Below, piece by piece: positions 50,372 through 60,454 of a stretch of DNA of 64,000 nucleotides. The DNA lies in contig JADCFA010000009.1 in assembly GCA_020249775.1 (NCBI GenBank), positions 202,207 through 266,206 on the forward strand, read 5' to 3'. The DNA comes from Roseomonas sp. GTDB lineage: Bacteria > Pseudomonadota > Alphaproteobacteria > Acetobacterales > Acetobacteraceae. Numbering within the stretch: the first letter of the stretch is position 1; each line of letters begins with the position of its first letter. Made by a program: the position numbers and the translations under genes. The notes under the pieces were generated by a model. It did no database searches, had not been told where the DNA came from, and was given only the letters and a program-made list of their open reading frames with translations.

Positions 50372-51586
50372 ATGCTCGCCTCCCCCTCTGTCTGGACCGT
50401 CATGATCGCCCTTTTGGGGACGCATCTGGCGGGGATGGGCGTTTTTCTGACCGTGCCGGTGCTCGCCCCCGCCATTGCGGCAGAACTTGGCATCGCGGCG
50501 TCGCTGGCCGGGGTGCATACCGCGCTGGTCTATCTGGGGGCCATGGTGTCGGGGCCTTTGGCCGGGGCTTTCATCCATCGCTTTGGCGGCATTCGGGTTT
50601 TGCAAATGGGGATGCTGATTTCCGCCTTTGGCATTTCCCTGGCGGCAATCGGGCATCCGGCTGCGCTTTTTGCCTCGGCCATCATTGCCGGGCTTGGCCA
50701 TGGGCCGGTGACGCCGGCGGGCAGCCATTTGCTGGCAGCTCGCACCCCCGCGCGGCGGCGGGGCTTGATTTTCAGCCTGAAGCAATGCGGCGTGCCGGCG
50801 GGTGCGATGCTGATTGCCGCCGCCGTGCCGCCCATTGCGGTGGCGGCGGGTTGGCGCCAGGGCGTGCTGGCCGTGGTGATTTTCCTGCTGATTTCAGCGC
50901 TTTGCCTGCAACCGCTCCGCGCTGCCTTGGATGCGGAGCGTGACCCCAAGGCGGCGATTCGGGGCCTCGGCCAGATATGGGCGGCGGCGGCGGCCAGCCT
51001 TGGATTGCTGCGCCAATTCCCGGTCTTGCGGCGCATGACCATCATGTCCGCGCTTTATGGCGTTTCCCAATTCTGTTTTTCGACCTTTTTCGTGGTGTTT
51101 CAGGTGGCAAGCCTTGGTGCCTCGCTGACCGAGGCGGGCATGAGGCTGGCGCTTGCCCAGGCCGCCGGGGTGGCGGGACGCGTCTTGTGGGGCATGGTGG
51201 CGGACCGCACCGGCGCGGCGCCGGTTTTCACTGCGCTTGGCATTGGCGCGGCAGTGGCGGGGCTGGCTCTTCTGCTGGCCGGTCCGGGCTGGCCGGGGCT
51301 GGTCATTATCCTGGCCGGGATGCTGATGGGCGCCACTGCCATTGGCTGGAATGGCGTGTTTTTGGCCGAAATGGCGCGGCTGGCGCCGGCAGGGCAGGTG
51401 GGCGGCACCACGGCGGCGGCGGGCTTTGTCTTTGGCCTTTCCATGTTGGTCGCGCCCCCTTTCTTTTCCCTGCTGGTGGACCTGACGGGCGGCTATGCCG
51501 CCGGCTTCGCGCTTTGCGTCATCACCGCCTTGATCGGTGCGGGGCTCGCCTGGTCCGTGCGAGGCGGGGCTGTCTCCCGCCCGTAA
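50372..51586 (+). CDS. MFS transporter
   Basis: A 404-aa, 12-helix major facilitator. Helix 1 GTHLAGMGVFLTVPVLAP, the loop FIHRFGGIRVLQ, helix 4 LGHGPVTPAGSHLLAARTPARRRGL (positions 109-133) and GVAGRVLWGMVADRTG between helices 8 and 9 follow the MFS pattern. The substrate cannot be read from sequence; family neighbours include cyanate and organic-acid transporters. It ends 19 nt before a HIG1-like gene. Confidence 0.87.
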   Translation: MLASPSVWTVMIALLGTHLAGMGVFLTVPVLAPAIAAELGIAASLAGVHTALVYLGAMVSGPLAGAFIHRFGGIRVLQMGMLISAFGISLAAIGHPAALFASAIIAGLGHGPVTPAGSHLLAARTPARRRGLIFSLKQCGVPAGAMLIAAAVPPIAVAAGWRQGVLAVVIFLLISALCLQPLRAALDAERDPKAAIRGLGQIWAAAAASLGLLRQFPVLRRMTIMSALYGVSQFCFSTFFVVFQVASLGASLTEAGMRLALAQAAGVAGRVLWGMVADRTGAAPVFTALGIGAAVAGLALLLAGPGWPGLVIILAGMLMGATAIGWNGVFLAEMARLAPAGQVGGTTAAAGFVFGLSMLVAPPFFSLLVDLTGGYAAGFALCVITALIGAGLAWSVRGGAVSRP

Positions 51587-51605
51587 AAGCCTGTAGAGAT
51601 GCTTC

Positions 51606-51800
51606 ATGACGACGATCCTCACCATTCTGGTCGGGCTTGCCATGCTGGCCACAGTCGGCGTGCTTTTTGCCGGTATTCTGGGCATGGCGGGCGGCAAGGC
51701 CAATCCGCGCACCGCCAATTGGCTGATGCGCTGGCGCATCATCTTTCAATTCATCGCGGTCGCGCTTTTCGTTATTCTGCTTTTGCTGCTGCGCGGCTGA
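51606..51800 (+). CDS. HIG1-like twin transmembrane protein
   Basis: A 64-aa protein with two helices: LTILVGLAMLATVGVLFAGI, then a loop GGKANPRTANWLMRWRI, then FIAVALFVILLLLLRG. The KxNxRxxxWLMRWRI pattern between helices is the HIG1-type motif of alphaproteobacterial twin-TM proteins. These resemble the supercomplex factors of mitochondria, but bacterial roles are largely untested. The gene is often found next to etfBA, as here (128 nt upstream). Confidence 0.8.
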   Translation: MTTILTILVGLAMLATVGVLFAGILGMAGGKANPRTANWLMRWRIIFQFIAVALFVILLLLLRG

Positions 51801-51927
51801 CTCTGCCTTGCCCCGCCCCGCTTGGAGCATTATTAGGCCAAGGGTCGGGTGAGGGGGCGGAAGAACCTCCGCATCCGGCATTCCGGCGCCAATCGTCCCC
51901 CCATTTCCTGAAGGCTATGGTTGCATC

Positions 51928-52677
51928 ATGAAGCTTCTGGTCCCCGTCAAGCGGGTGGTGGATTACAACGTCAAGGTCCGCGTGAAGGCGGATGGCACGG
52001 GCGTTGAAACAGCCAATGTCAAAATGTCCATGAACCCCTTTGACGAAATCGCGGTGGAAGAAGCCGTGCGGTTGAAGGAAAAGGGTGTGGCCACCGAAAT
52101 CATCGCGGTATCCGCCGGCCCTGCCGTGGCGCAGGAACAGATTCGCACGGCACTCGCCATGGGGGCTGATCGCGGCATTTTGGTAGAGCATGATGGCGTG
52201 CTGGAACCGCTTGCGGTCGCTAAAATCCTGAAGGCGATCATCGCCAAGGAAGCGCCTGACCTCGTGATCCTGGGCAAGCAGGCGATTGATGATGACATGA
52301 ACGCCACCGGGCAGATGCTGGCGGCGCTGATGGGTTGGCCACAAGGCACCTTCGCGTCCAAGGTTGAAGTCGCCGATGGCGCGCTGAACATCACGCGCGA
52401 AGTGGATGGCGGTTTGGAAAAGCTGGCGCTGAAGCTGCCGGCGATCATCACCACCGATCTGCGTCTGAATGAACCGCGCTATGCGTCGCTGCCCAACATC
52501 ATGAAGGCGCGCAAGAAGCCGATTGAAACCGTGAAGCCCGCCGATCTGGGTGTTGATCCCGCGCCGCGGCTCACTGTGCTGAAGGTGGAAGAACCGCCCA
52601 AGCGCCAAGCCGGCAAGAAGGTGGGTTCCGTGCAGGAACTTGTTGAAAAACTGCGCAATGAAGCGAAGGTGATTTGA
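51928..52677 (+). CDS. etfB: Electron transfer flavoprotein beta subunit
   Basis: A 249-aa AMP-binding subunit that, with EtfA, carries electrons from acyl-CoA dehydrogenases to ETF-quinone oxidoreductase. [20 protein letters not shown] starts the protein, followed by [50 protein letters not shown] (the ETF-beta signature) and [20 protein letters not shown]. It lies directly before etfA. Confidence 0.97.
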   Translation: MKLLVPVKRVVDYNVKVRVKADGTGVETANVKMSMNPFDEIAVEEAVRLKEKGVATEIIAVSAGPAVAQEQIRTALAMGADRGILVEHDGVLEPLAVAKILKAIIAKEAPDLVILGKQAIDDDMNATGQMLAALMGWPQGTFASKVEVADGALNITREVDGGLEKLALKLPAIITTDLRLNEPRYASLPNIMKARKKPIETVKPADLGVDPAPRLTVLKVEEPPKRQAGKKVGSVQELVEKLRNEAKVI

Positions 52678-52679
52678 CC

Positions 52680-53615
52680 ATGGCGGTGCTTGTTCTTGCC
52701 GATCATCAGGACGGCGCGCTGACCCAGCCAACCCGCAGCACGGTCGCCGCCGCGGCCAAGCTTGGCGATGTGCATGTGCTTGTCGCGGGTGGCGCCACCG
52801 GCCCCGCCGCCGCGGCTGCTGCCAAGCTGCCATCGGTCGCCAAGGTGCTGACCGCCGAGGCTGATATCTATGCCCATGGCCTGGCTGAGCCCATGGCCGC
52901 CTTATTGGTGGCGCTGGCACCTGGCTATTCGCATTTGCTGGCGCCGGCTTCCGCCGGGGGCAAGAATGTCATGCCACGCGCTGCCGCTTTGCTTGATGTG
53001 CAGATTCTCTCTGACATTTCCGGTGTGGTGGATGCCGATACCTTCGTGCGCCCGATCTATGCCGGCAATGCCCTGGCCACCGTGAAATCCGCCGATGCGA
53101 AGAAGGTGATCACGGTGCGCGCCGCGTCCTTTGATCCCGTCCCCGCCGAAGGTGGCTCGGCGCCGATTGAAGCGGCGGCGACCGCAGCCGATCCGGGGCT
53201 TTCGCGCTTCCTGGGCGCCGAGATTGTCAAAAGCGAACGCCCGGAATTGACGGCGGCGCGGATTGTGGTTTCCGGCGGGCGCGCCATGGGCTCGGCGGAG
53301 AATTTCGTGATTGTCGAAAAGGTTGCCGATAAGCTTGGCGCCGCCATTGGTGCTTCGCGCGCCGCGGTGGATGCGGGCTATGCGCCGAATGATCATCAGG
53401 TTGGCCAGACCGGTAAGATTGTCGCGCCGGAGCTTTATGTCGCGGTCGGCATTTCGGGTGCCATCCAGCATCTGGCCGGCATGAAGGACAGCAAGGTGAT
53501 CGTCGCCATCAACAAGGATGAAGAAGCGCCGATTTTCCAGGTGGCCGATTACGGGCTGGTGGCTGACCTGTTCAAGGCCATGCCGGAATTGGAAGCCGAA
53601 CTCGACAAGAAGTGA
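52680..53615 (+). CDS. etfA: Electron transfer flavoprotein alpha subunit
   Basis: A 311-aa FAD-binding subunit. N-terminal [18 protein letters not shown] and the C-terminal FAD site [20 protein letters not shown], with [20 protein letters not shown] (residues about 260-280) are diagnostic. It starts 2 nt after the etfB stop. ATG 52680 is used; a TTG two codons earlier overlaps the etfB stop. Confidence 0.97.
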   Translation: MAVLVLADHQDGALTQPTRSTVAAAAKLGDVHVLVAGGATGPAAAAAAKLPSVAKVLTAEADIYAHGLAEPMAALLVALAPGYSHLLAPASAGGKNVMPRAAALLDVQILSDISGVVDADTFVRPIYAGNALATVKSADAKKVITVRAASFDPVPAEGGSAPIEAAATAADPGLSRFLGAEIVKSERPELTAARIVVSGGRAMGSAENFVIVEKVADKLGAAIGASRAAVDAGYAPNDHQVGQTGKIVAPELYVAVGISGAIQHLAGMKDSKVIVAINKDEEAPIFQVADYGLVADLFKAMPELEAELDKK

Positions 53616-53623
53616 TTTGCGTG

Positions 53624-53641
53624 CTCGGGGCGTGCCCCGAG
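53624..53641 (+). terminator. Hairpin between etfA and hbd
   Basis: CTCGGGGC and GCCCCGAG form an 8-bp perfect inverted repeat with a two-nt centre, 8 nt after the etfA stop. No U-run follows, only TATTGC, so it may stabilise or attenuate the message more than terminate it. Confidence 0.35.
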
Positions 53642-53666
53642 TATTGCAGCAACAGGAGCATCCATC

Positions 53667-54545
53667 ATGGCGGCAATCAATAAACTCGGCGTGATTGGCG
53701 CGGGGCTGATGGGCAATGGCATTGCCCATGTGGCCGCGCTTTCCGGCATTCCGGTGGTGCTGATGGATGTGCAGCAGCAGGCGCTGGATCGCGCGCTGGC
53801 GACCATGGCGAAGAATATGGATCGGCAGGTCAGCAAGGGGAGTGTCAGTAGTGCTGACCGCGATGCTGCACTCGCGCGCATTGTGACGGCGACCGACAAT
53901 AGCGCCTTCGCGGATTGCGACATGGTGATCGAAGCCGCGACCGAGAATGAGGAGATCAAGAAGAAGATCTTCGCCGCCCTTTGCCCGATCCTGAAGCCGG
54001 ATGCCTTGCTCGCTTCCAATACATCTTCCATCCCGATCACGCGGCTGGCTGCGGCAACCGATCGGCCAGGCCGCTTCATTGGCATGCATTTCTTCAACCC
54101 CGTGCCGATGATGAAGCTGGTGGAAATCATTCGCGGCCTGGCCACGGAAGATGCGACCTATCAGGCGGTGGAAGCGCTCGCGAAGCGCATGGGCAAGGCG
54201 CCGGTCATGGCGCAGGATTGGCCGGGCTTTGTCGTCAACCGCATCCTTTGCCCCATGATCAATGAGGCGATTCAGGCGCTGATGGAAGGTGTTGGCGATG
54301 TGGCGGCGATTGATGCCGGCATGAAGCTTGGCGCCAATCACCCGATGGGGCCGCTGGAGCTCGCGGATTTCGTCGGGCTCGATACGCTCTATTCGGTCAT
54401 GAAAGTGCTGCATGAAGGCTTGGGCGATTCCAAGTATCGGCCTTCGCCCCTGCTCGCGAAATATGTCGAAGCCGGCTGGTATGGGCGGAAATCCGGCCGC
54501 GGCTTCTATGATTACAGCACCACGCCGCCCACGCCGACACGCTGA
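53667..54545 (+). CDS. hbd: 3-hydroxybutyryl-CoA dehydrogenase
   Basis: A 292-aa NAD(P)-dependent enzyme that interconverts 3-hydroxyacyl-CoA and acetoacyl-CoA. The Rossmann start is LGVIGAGLMGNGIAHV; the catalytic region is SNTSSIPITRL with HFFNPVPMMKLVEII (His-Glu pair), then WPGFVVNRILCPMINEAI and HPMGPLELADFVGLDT. Order etfBA-hbd suggests joint use in fatty-acid or butyrate metabolism, and supply of C4 units to PHB. It is 51 nt after etfA on the same strand. Confidence 0.95.
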   Translation: MAAINKLGVIGAGLMGNGIAHVAALSGIPVVLMDVQQQALDRALATMAKNMDRQVSKGSVSSADRDAALARIVTATDNSAFADCDMVIEAATENEEIKKKIFAALCPILKPDALLASNTSSIPITRLAAATDRPGRFIGMHFFNPVPMMKLVEIIRGLATEDATYQAVEALAKRMGKAPVMAQDWPGFVVNRILCPMINEAIQALMEGVGDVAAIDAGMKLGANHPMGPLELADFVGLDTLYSVMKVLHEGLGDSKYRPSPLLAKYVEAGWYGRKSGRGFYDYSTTPPTPTR

Positions 54546-54557
54546 CGCGGTTTTCCC

Positions 54558-55346
54558 ATGCCGGGGGTGACGCGCTTTGAGGGCTGGCGCCTCACGCTGC
54601 GGGAGCTTTACTCTGGCAGTTCCGCCACCGCGCGGCGCTTTCGCTACGGGATCATTTTCTTTGACCTGCTGACACTGTTCTTCGTGATCGGCACATCCTT
54701 CATGCAGCGCGAACCCTGGATTGGCGTGGTGGATGTGGTGATCGGGCTGATCCTGGCCGCTGAATATGCCGCGCATCTGGCGGCGCATCGCGCACCGGGG
54801 CGTCAGGCGCTGACATTCTCAAGCCTGATTGATCTTGTGGCGGTGCTTTCTTTCCTCGCGCCCCTGACGGGGGAGGGGTTTGGCTTCCTCCGCGTTTTGC
54901 GCACGCTTCGGCTTTTGCATACCTATCGGACGCTGATGGAACTCCGCCAGGATATGCCCTTCTTTCGCCGGCATGAGGAAGCGCTGATCGCCGGCGTGCA
55001 TCTGGCGGTATTTGTCTTCGTCATGACCGCGATCGTTTATGAAAGCCAGCGCGGCATCAATGCGAAAATCGCCGATTACGCTGATGCGCTTTATTTCACC
55101 GTGACAGCCCTGACCACGACCGGGTTTGGCGACATTACGCTGGAAGGCAAATTCGGCAAAATGCTTTCCGTCTTCATCATGATTTGCGGTGTGACGCTGT
55201 TTCTGCGCCTGGCGCAGGCGCTGTTTCGCCCGCGCAAGCTGCGCTTTCCCTGCCCAAGCTGCGGGCTGCAACGCCATGATCCGGATGCGGTGCATTGCAA
55301 GGCTTGTGGGACAAGGCTTGCCATCCCCGACGAAGGCAGAGATTAA
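54558..55346 (+). CDS. Voltage-type K+ channel with C-terminal zinc ribbon
   Basis: A 262-aa ion channel. Helices S1-S3 lie at about 30-95, S4 has the Arg ladder RVLRTLRLLHTYRTL, S5 lies near 150, and the pore has a TTTGFGDITL selectivity filter (GFG in place of the common GYG). After S6 (FIMICGVTLFLRLAQ) the cytoplasmic tail carries a zinc ribbon: CPSCGL, then CKACG, in a CX2C-X14-CX2C arrangement. Its stop overlaps the stop of the ilvE gene on the other strand within TTAA. Confidence 0.85.
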   Translation: MPGVTRFEGWRLTLRELYSGSSATARRFRYGIIFFDLLTLFFVIGTSFMQREPWIGVVDVVIGLILAAEYAAHLAAHRAPGRQALTFSSLIDLVAVLSFLAPLTGEGFGFLRVLRTLRLLHTYRTLMELRQDMPFFRRHEEALIAGVHLAVFVFVMTAIVYESQRGINAKIADYADALYFTVTALTTTGFGDITLEGKFGKMLSVFIMICGVTLFLRLAQALFRPRKLRFPCPSCGLQRHDPDAVHCKACGTRLAIPDEGRD

Positions 55347-56254
55347 ACCGGCGTGCGCCATTCCGCATGCGCATTGGTAGTGCCGCGCACGACGCTTTCA
55401 TAGGCTTCCTGCAAGCGCATGGTGATCGCACCCGGCTTGCCATCACCGACCGGGAGCCTGTCAACGCTTGTTATCGGCAGCAATTCCTGGCCCGTGCCGC
55501 AGAAAAATAGCTCATCGGCGATGTAAAGCTCAGTGCGGTCAATCATACCTTGTTCCACGCTCAGCCCATGTTCGGCGGCGAGGTGAATGACAGTATCGCG
55601 CGTGACGCTTTCCAGAATGTCGTTTTCGCGTGATGGCGTAATCAACTTGCCATCGCGCACCATGAACAGGCAGGCGCCGGTGCCTTCGCTGATCTTGCCG
55701 GCACGGGTCATCAGCAGCGCATTATCATAGCCATCCGCCTTGGCCTGCAACATGGCGATGCGCCCGGCGTGATAATTCGCTGTCGCCTTGATGCGCGGCG
55801 GCATGGTGGTATCCGTGATGCGCGTCCAGGATGAAACATGCACCGAAAGCCCGCTGCTGCGTTTGGCATTGCGTTCGCGCGGCATGGCACCGCAAGCCCA
55901 GCCGACGCTGCCGGTGGAAGCCATGGAACCCAGGCTTTCGATATGCACCTGGATGCGGATATAGGCGTCATCATCCGGTTCATTGGCGCGCACCGCATCC
56001 AGCACAGCCTGGCGCATTTCATCGCGCGATGGCGGATTGTCGAAGCGCATGAATTTCATGCCCTGATCCAACCGCACCAGATGTTCTTCCAGCCGAAACA
56101 CCGCAAGCTTGCCGGTGCTGTAATTCATATAGGCGCGAATGCCTTCAAACACCGTGCCGCCATAGGCGTGCCCAACCGAGAACGGATGCACGCGCGCTTC
56201 ATCGAAAGCGATTTTCTTGCCGTTCTGGATGATGTATTTTGCTGTCCAGGCCAT
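55343..56254 (-). CDS. ilvE: Branched-chain amino acid aminotransferase
   Basis: A 303-aa fold type IV PLP enzyme that makes Val, Leu and Ile from their keto acids. The SVGHAYGGTVFEGIRAY segment, the PLP Lys in RIKATANYHAGRI, NALLMTRAGKISEGTGACLF and ELFFCGTGQELLPI are family marks. GAGGA before ATG 56254 decides the start over an ATG four codons upstream. The GAGG of that site also overlaps the stop of the preceding gene. Confidence 0.95.
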   Translation of the reverse strand: MAWTAKYIIQNGKKIAFDEARVHPFSVGHAYGGTVFEGIRAYMNYSTGKLAVFRLEEHLVRLDQGMKFMRFDNPPSRDEMRQAVLDAVRANEPDDDAYIRIQVHIESLGSMASTGSVGWACGAMPRERNAKRSSGLSVHVSSWTRITDTTMPPRIKATANYHAGRIAMLQAKADGYDNALLMTRAGKISEGTGACLFMVRDGKLITPSRENDILESVTRDTVIHLAAEHGLSVEQGMIDRTELYIADELFFCGTGQELLPITSVDRLPVGDGKPGAITMRLQEAYESVVRGTTNAHAEWRTPV

Positions 56255-56262
56255 TGCTTTCC

Positions 56263-57006
56263 TCATTTATCCTTGGAAGTTTTCGCGAGCACCTCATCAA
56301 AGCCGCCCTGGCCGGTCAGTGCCGCCCAGGCGCGGTAGCGCTCTGATGCCGCAACACGCCCCGCCGCAATCATGCCGCGCCAAACGCCGCAGGCTTCAAC
56401 GAAGCGCGGGATGGAACCGGGGAACATCGCGAGCGTGATGGCCTCGGCGATCTCATCTTCCGGCACGCGATCCGCATAGGCCGCTTCGATCTGCCATTCC
56501 AGCACCCGCCACCGCGCGCGGCAGACCTGCACGGCGCATTGCGCCAAATGGACAAGCCGGCGCGGTGCAGCGGGCGCGATGCGCGCAACAGCATCCAGAT
56601 AGGCTGCGCGGGCATCAAAGGGCGCCAATTGCGCGCCCCAGCGATGGGCGGCGAAATCAAACGCCTCGGCCCCGATGGCGAGTGCGGCGGCGCTGAAGGC
56701 CGCGCCGATCAGCGCTTCATCCCCGCCGGCGGCGCGGAATTTGGCGATGTGGTGCGTGGCCAAAGCCTCATCGGTCGCGGCCAGCACGGCCAGCCAGATG
56801 AATTCGCGGTCGTGATGCGAAAGCACACGATCATCCAAAGCCATGGCGGAATAGGCAGCGTCATAGCCTTCCAGCAGGCGGGGGAAGGCCAATGCCAGCA
56901 GCCCGTGATGCGGCAGCAAATAGCCGCGCTTGGCCTTGACCGCGGCGAGCCTTGCTTCCAGCGCGGCCGTGGTCTCGGCGGAAGCGTTTTCCTCTTGGTG
57001 TTTCAT
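56263..57006 (-). CDS. AhpD/carboxymuconolactone decarboxylase-like protein
   Basis: A 247-aa helical protein with two repeats of the CMD/AhpD fold. The first has SHHDREFIWLAVLAATDEAL then THHIAKFRAAGGDEALIGAA, the second VPEDEIAEAITLAMFPGSI. The CxxC pair of AhpD peroxidases is absent: the position is occupied by ATHH. So the enzyme is not a thiol peroxidase; a decarboxylase or a structural role is more likely. It overlaps the ilvE Shine-Dalgarno, so the two are translated together. The next gene on the other strand starts 66 nt away. Confidence 0.65.
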   Translation of the reverse strand: MKHQEENASAETTAALEARLAAVKAKRGYLLPHHGLLALAFPRLLEGYDAAYSAMALDDRVLSHHDREFIWLAVLAATDEALATHHIAKFRAAGGDEALIGAAFSAAALAIGAEAFDFAAHRWGAQLAPFDARAAYLDAVARIAPAAPRRLVHLAQCAVQVCRARWRVLEWQIEAAYADRVPEDEIAEAITLAMFPGSIPRFVEACGVWRGMIAAGRVAASERYRAWAALTGQGGFDEVLAKTSKDK

Positions 57007-57072
57007 CCTCGGGTCAGGCTATACCGCTTCCAAGCCCTTGTAATCCCCCGCCCGGGGCAGGAATATTCCGCC

Positions 57073-57888
57073 ATGTCCAAGACAGAGCTGCAAAATACCC
57101 CCATCCTGCTGCGGGAGGATCGCCCGGGCGGGATTTGCGTGATCACGCTGAACCGGCCCGCCGCCCGCAATAGCCTCTCCCGCGCGCTATTGCAGGCGCT
57201 GGAGGAGATGCTGGCGGAGATCGCCGCCGATAGCACCTGCCGCGTGGTGGTGCTGGCCGGCGCTGGCACTGTGTTTTGCGCCGGGCATGATTTGCGCGAA
57301 ATCACCGCGCATCGCGCCGATGCGGATGGCGGGCGCGGCTTTTACGCGGATTCCATGGCGGCCTGCGCGCGGGTGATGCAGGGGATTGTGGGCCTGCCTC
57401 AGCCAGTGATTGCGGCGGTGCAAGGGGTGGCGACCGCTGCCGGCTGCCAATTGGTCGCAAGCTGTGATCTGGCGGTGGCGGCTGACGATGCGCGCTTCTG
57501 CACGCCGGGGGTGGATATCGGGCTATTCTGCTCCACACCGGCGGTGGCCTTGGCGCGTGCCGTGCCGCGCAAGGCCGCGATGGAAATGCTGCTGTTGGGT
57601 GAGATGGTGCCGGCTGACGAAGCCCAGCGCCTTGGCCTGGTGAACCGCCTGGCGCCGCGTGAGGCTTTGATGGAAACCGCGCTGGGCCTGGCCGGGCGCA
57701 TCGCTGCCCATTCGGCGATCACGGTGCGCCTGGGCAAGCGCGGCTTCAACCGCCAAATCGAATTGCCGCTGGCAGAGGCTTACTGCGAAGCGGCTTCAGT
57801 GATGACGGAGAATCTGATGGCGCGGGATGCGGTGGAAGGCATTGGCGCCTTCCTGGAAAAGCGCCATCCGCATTGGGAAGACAGGTGA
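57073..57888 (+). CDS. Enoyl-CoA hydratase/isomerase family protein
   Basis: A 271-aa crotonase-fold enzyme. VITLNRPAARNSLSRAL starts the fold; the oxyanion-hole segments are FCAGHDLREI and VATAAGCQLVASCDLAVAADDA, with FCTPGVDIGLFCSTPAVALAR and EAQRLGLVNRLAP. The usual second catalytic Glu near GVDIGL is not clear, so hydratase versus other crotonase activity stays open. ATG 57073 places the start at the first conserved strand. It sits 5 nt before the acyl-CoA synthetase gene. Confidence 0.9.
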   Translation: MSKTELQNTPILLREDRPGGICVITLNRPAARNSLSRALLQALEEMLAEIAADSTCRVVVLAGAGTVFCAGHDLREITAHRADADGGRGFYADSMAACARVMQGIVGLPQPVIAAVQGVATAAGCQLVASCDLAVAADDARFCTPGVDIGLFCSTPAVALARAVPRKAAMEMLLLGEMVPADEAQRLGLVNRLAPREALMETALGLAGRIAAHSAITVRLGKRGFNRQIELPLAEAYCEAASVMTENLMARDAVEGIGAFLEKRHPHWEDR

Positions 57889-57893
57889 GAACG

Positions 57894-59528
57894 ATGGCCT
57901 TGAACAAGTACGAAAACGGGCTTGAGCAGAATGCGGCCAATCATCAACCGCTGACGCCGCTTCTGTTTCTGGAACGCGCCGCGCAGGTTTATCCGGATTA
58001 CCCCGCCGTGGTGCATGGTGCGGTGAAGCGTGATTACGCCAGCCTGCGCAATCGTTGCGTGCAATTGGCGCATGCGTTGACCAAGCGCGGCATTGGGCGC
58101 GGCGATACGGTGGCAGCGATTCTGCCGAATATCCCCGAAATGCTGGAATGCCATTACGGCGTGCCGATGGCGGGTGCCGTGTTGAACACCATCAATACGC
58201 GGCTTGATGCGCCAACGGTGGCCTATATTCTGGATCATGGCGAAGCCAAGGCCGTGGTGGTGGACCGTGAATTCATGCCGGTGCTGCGCGCCGCACTTGC
58301 CGAATGCACGACGAAGCCGATCATCATTGAAGTGCATGATGCGCTGGCACCGGAAGCGGTGCATGGCGAAAGCCTGGGCGGGCAGGAATATGAAAGCTTC
58401 ATCGCTGAAGGCAGCGCCGCTTTCGCTTGGCCGATGCCAGGCGATGAATGGGATGCGATTACGCTGAATTATACGTCGGGTACCACGGGCAAGCCGAAAG
58501 GTGTTGTCTATCATCATCGCGGCGCCTGCCTTTTGGCGACCGGCAATGTGCTTTCCGCCGGCATGGGCAAGCATCCAGCGTATTTGTGGACGCTGCCGAT
58601 GTTTCATTGCAATGGCTGGTGTTTTCCCTGGACCGTGACAGCGCAGGCGGGCTTGCATGTATGCCTGCGCGCCGTGCGTGGCCCCGATATGTGGCGCCTG
58701 ATGGCGGAACATGCGGTCAGCCATATGTGCGGTGCGCCAATTGTGATGGCGACCTTGCTCGCGACCCCTGCTGCCGAGAAACGCAGCCTGATTTATCAAG
58801 TGCAATTCGTGGTGGCCGGTGCGCCGCCACCTGAGGCCGTACTCGCCGCCATGAAGGAAGCGGGCTTCGCTGTCTGCCATGTCTATGGCCTGACCGAGGT
58901 TTATGGGCCGGCGGTGGTGAATGAATGGCATGACGAATGGGATGAGAAACCCGCGCCGGAACAGGCCGCGCTAATGGCGCGCCAGGGCGTGCGCTATCTG
59001 GCGCTTGAAGGGCTTGATGTGATGGACCCTGAGACCATGGCGCCCGTCCCCGCGGATGGTGCGACAATGGGTGAGGTGATGATGCGCGGCAATGTTGTGA
59101 TGAAAGGCTATTTGAAGGATGCCGCCGCCACGCAATCCGCCTTCGCCGGCGGGTGGTTTCATACCGGTGATCTCGCGGTGAAATATCCGGATGGGTATAT
59201 TCAGCTCAAGGATCGGTCGAAGGATATCATCATTTCGGGAGGAGAAAACATCAGCAGCATCGAAGTGGAAGATGCGCTCTATAAGCACCCATCCGTTGCC
59301 GTGGTGGCGGTGGTGGCGAAGCCCGATGAGAAATGGGGTGAGACACCCTGCGCCTTTGTGGAATTGAAGCCGGGCATGGCGGCAACGCCTGAGGAACTGA
59401 TCAATTTCGCGCGCCAGCATTTGGCAGCCTTCAAGCTGCCGCGCCATATTGTATTCGCGGAATTGCCCAAGACCTCCACCGGGAAAATCCAGAAGCATGT
59501 GCTGCGCGCTGAGGCGCGGGCGCAGTAG
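57894..59528 (+). CDS. Acyl-CoA synthetase (AMP-forming)
   Basis: A 544-aa ANL-superfamily ligase that activates a carboxylic acid to its CoA ester. The ATP motif is [20 protein letters not shown], then [57 protein letters not shown] and the catalytic Lys in [11 protein letters not shown]. The type is that of medium-chain or branched acids, not of acetate. Together with the enoyl-CoA hydratase it forms a small acyl-CoA catabolic pair. ATG 57894 is preceded by GGTGAGA. Confidence 0.94.
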   Translation: MALNKYENGLEQNAANHQPLTPLLFLERAAQVYPDYPAVVHGAVKRDYASLRNRCVQLAHALTKRGIGRGDTVAAILPNIPEMLECHYGVPMAGAVLNTINTRLDAPTVAYILDHGEAKAVVVDREFMPVLRAALAECTTKPIIIEVHDALAPEAVHGESLGGQEYESFIAEGSAAFAWPMPGDEWDAITLNYTSGTTGKPKGVVYHHRGACLLATGNVLSAGMGKHPAYLWTLPMFHCNGWCFPWTVTAQAGLHVCLRAVRGPDMWRLMAEHAVSHMCGAPIVMATLLATPAAEKRSLIYQVQFVVAGAPPPEAVLAAMKEAGFAVCHVYGLTEVYGPAVVNEWHDEWDEKPAPEQAALMARQGVRYLALEGLDVMDPETMAPVPADGATMGEVMMRGNVVMKGYLKDAAATQSAFAGGWFHTGDLAVKYPDGYIQLKDRSKDIIISGGENISSIEVEDALYKHPSVAVVAVVAKPDEKWGETPCAFVELKPGMAATPEELINFARQHLAAFKLPRHIVFAELPKTSTGKIQKHVLRAEARAQ

Positions 59529-59541
59529 GAACCCGCCGATC

Positions 59542-60444
59542 ATGCAGGAATTTCATGGGGTTTTCCCCTATCTTGTCTCGCCCGTCGCCCCCGATGGCAC
59601 GGTGCTGGAAGGCGAATTGCGCCGGCTGGTGGACCATCTGATCGCCTCCGGCGTGCATGGGCTGACACCCTTGGGCAGTACGGGTGAGTTTGCCTATCTC
59701 GATATAGCGCAACGGCGGCGGATTGTGGAAATTGTCGTCTCCCAAACTGCGGGCCGCGTGCCCGTGGTAGCCGGTGTTGCAGCGACCACGATTGCCGATG
59801 CTGAACGCCAGGCGCGCGATTACGCGGCGATTGGGGCGGATGGTATCCTCGCCATTCTGGAAGCCTATTTTCCGTTGAATGATGCTGCGGTGGTTTCCTA
59901 TTTCACCGCCATTGCGGATGCCACTGAATTGCCGACGGTGCTTTACACCAATCCGAATTTCCAGCGTTCCGATCTTTCCCTGCCGGCGATTGAAAAGCTT
60001 TCGCATCATCCGCGTATTTGTCTGATCAAGGATGCCTCCACCAATACCGGGCGCTTGCTGTCCATCATCAACCGCACGCAAGGGCGGCTCGGGGTTTTTG
60101 CGGCTTCGGCGCATATTCCGGCCGCCGTCATGCTGATTGGCGGCAAGGGCTGGATGGCAGGACCGGCTTGCGCCATTCCGCGCGAAAGCGTGCGGCTTTA
60201 TGAGCTTTGCCGCGCCGGGCGTTGGGATGCGGCCATGGCGTTGCAACGCGCGCTGTGGCGGGTGAATGAATTATTCGCCGCGCATTCGTTGGCTGCCTGC
60301 ATCAAGGGTGCCCTGCAAATCCAGGGTTTTGCCGTGGGTGATCCCATCCTGCCGCAAGCGCCCCTGTCACCCGAAGGGCGCGTCGCAGTCGAAGCGGCGC
60401 TCAAGCTGGCGGCGGAGGCTTTCGCCGCCGCGCCCGAAATCTGA
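59542..60444 (+). CDS. Dihydrodipicolinate synthase (DHDPS/NAL) family protein
   Basis: A 300-aa class I aldolase. [14 protein letters not shown] is the GxxGE signature, the Tyr is in [10 protein letters not shown] and the Schiff-base Lys in [12 protein letters not shown], after HHPRI. DapA proper normally belongs with lysine genes; this is more likely a paralogue acting on an keto-acid or sugar acid. It starts 13 nt after the acyl-CoA synthetase gene. Confidence 0.87.
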   Translation: MQEFHGVFPYLVSPVAPDGTVLEGELRRLVDHLIASGVHGLTPLGSTGEFAYLDIAQRRRIVEIVVSQTAGRVPVVAGVAATTIADAERQARDYAAIGADGILAILEAYFPLNDAAVVSYFTAIADATELPTVLYTNPNFQRSDLSLPAIEKLSHHPRICLIKDASTNTGRLLSIINRTQGRLGVFAASAHIPAAVMLIGGKGWMAGPACAIPRESVRLYELCRAGRWDAAMALQRALWRVNELFAAHSLAACIKGALQIQGFAVGDPILPQAPLSPEGRVAVEAALKLAAEAFAAAPEI

Positions 60445-60454
60445 GGGCTTCAGC

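Noticed and set aside
52902..54788. 628-codon minus-strand open frame across etfA, hbd and the channel gene
   Set aside because: It crosses three well-supported genes with diagnostic motifs and has no recognisable domain; a GC-codon shadow.
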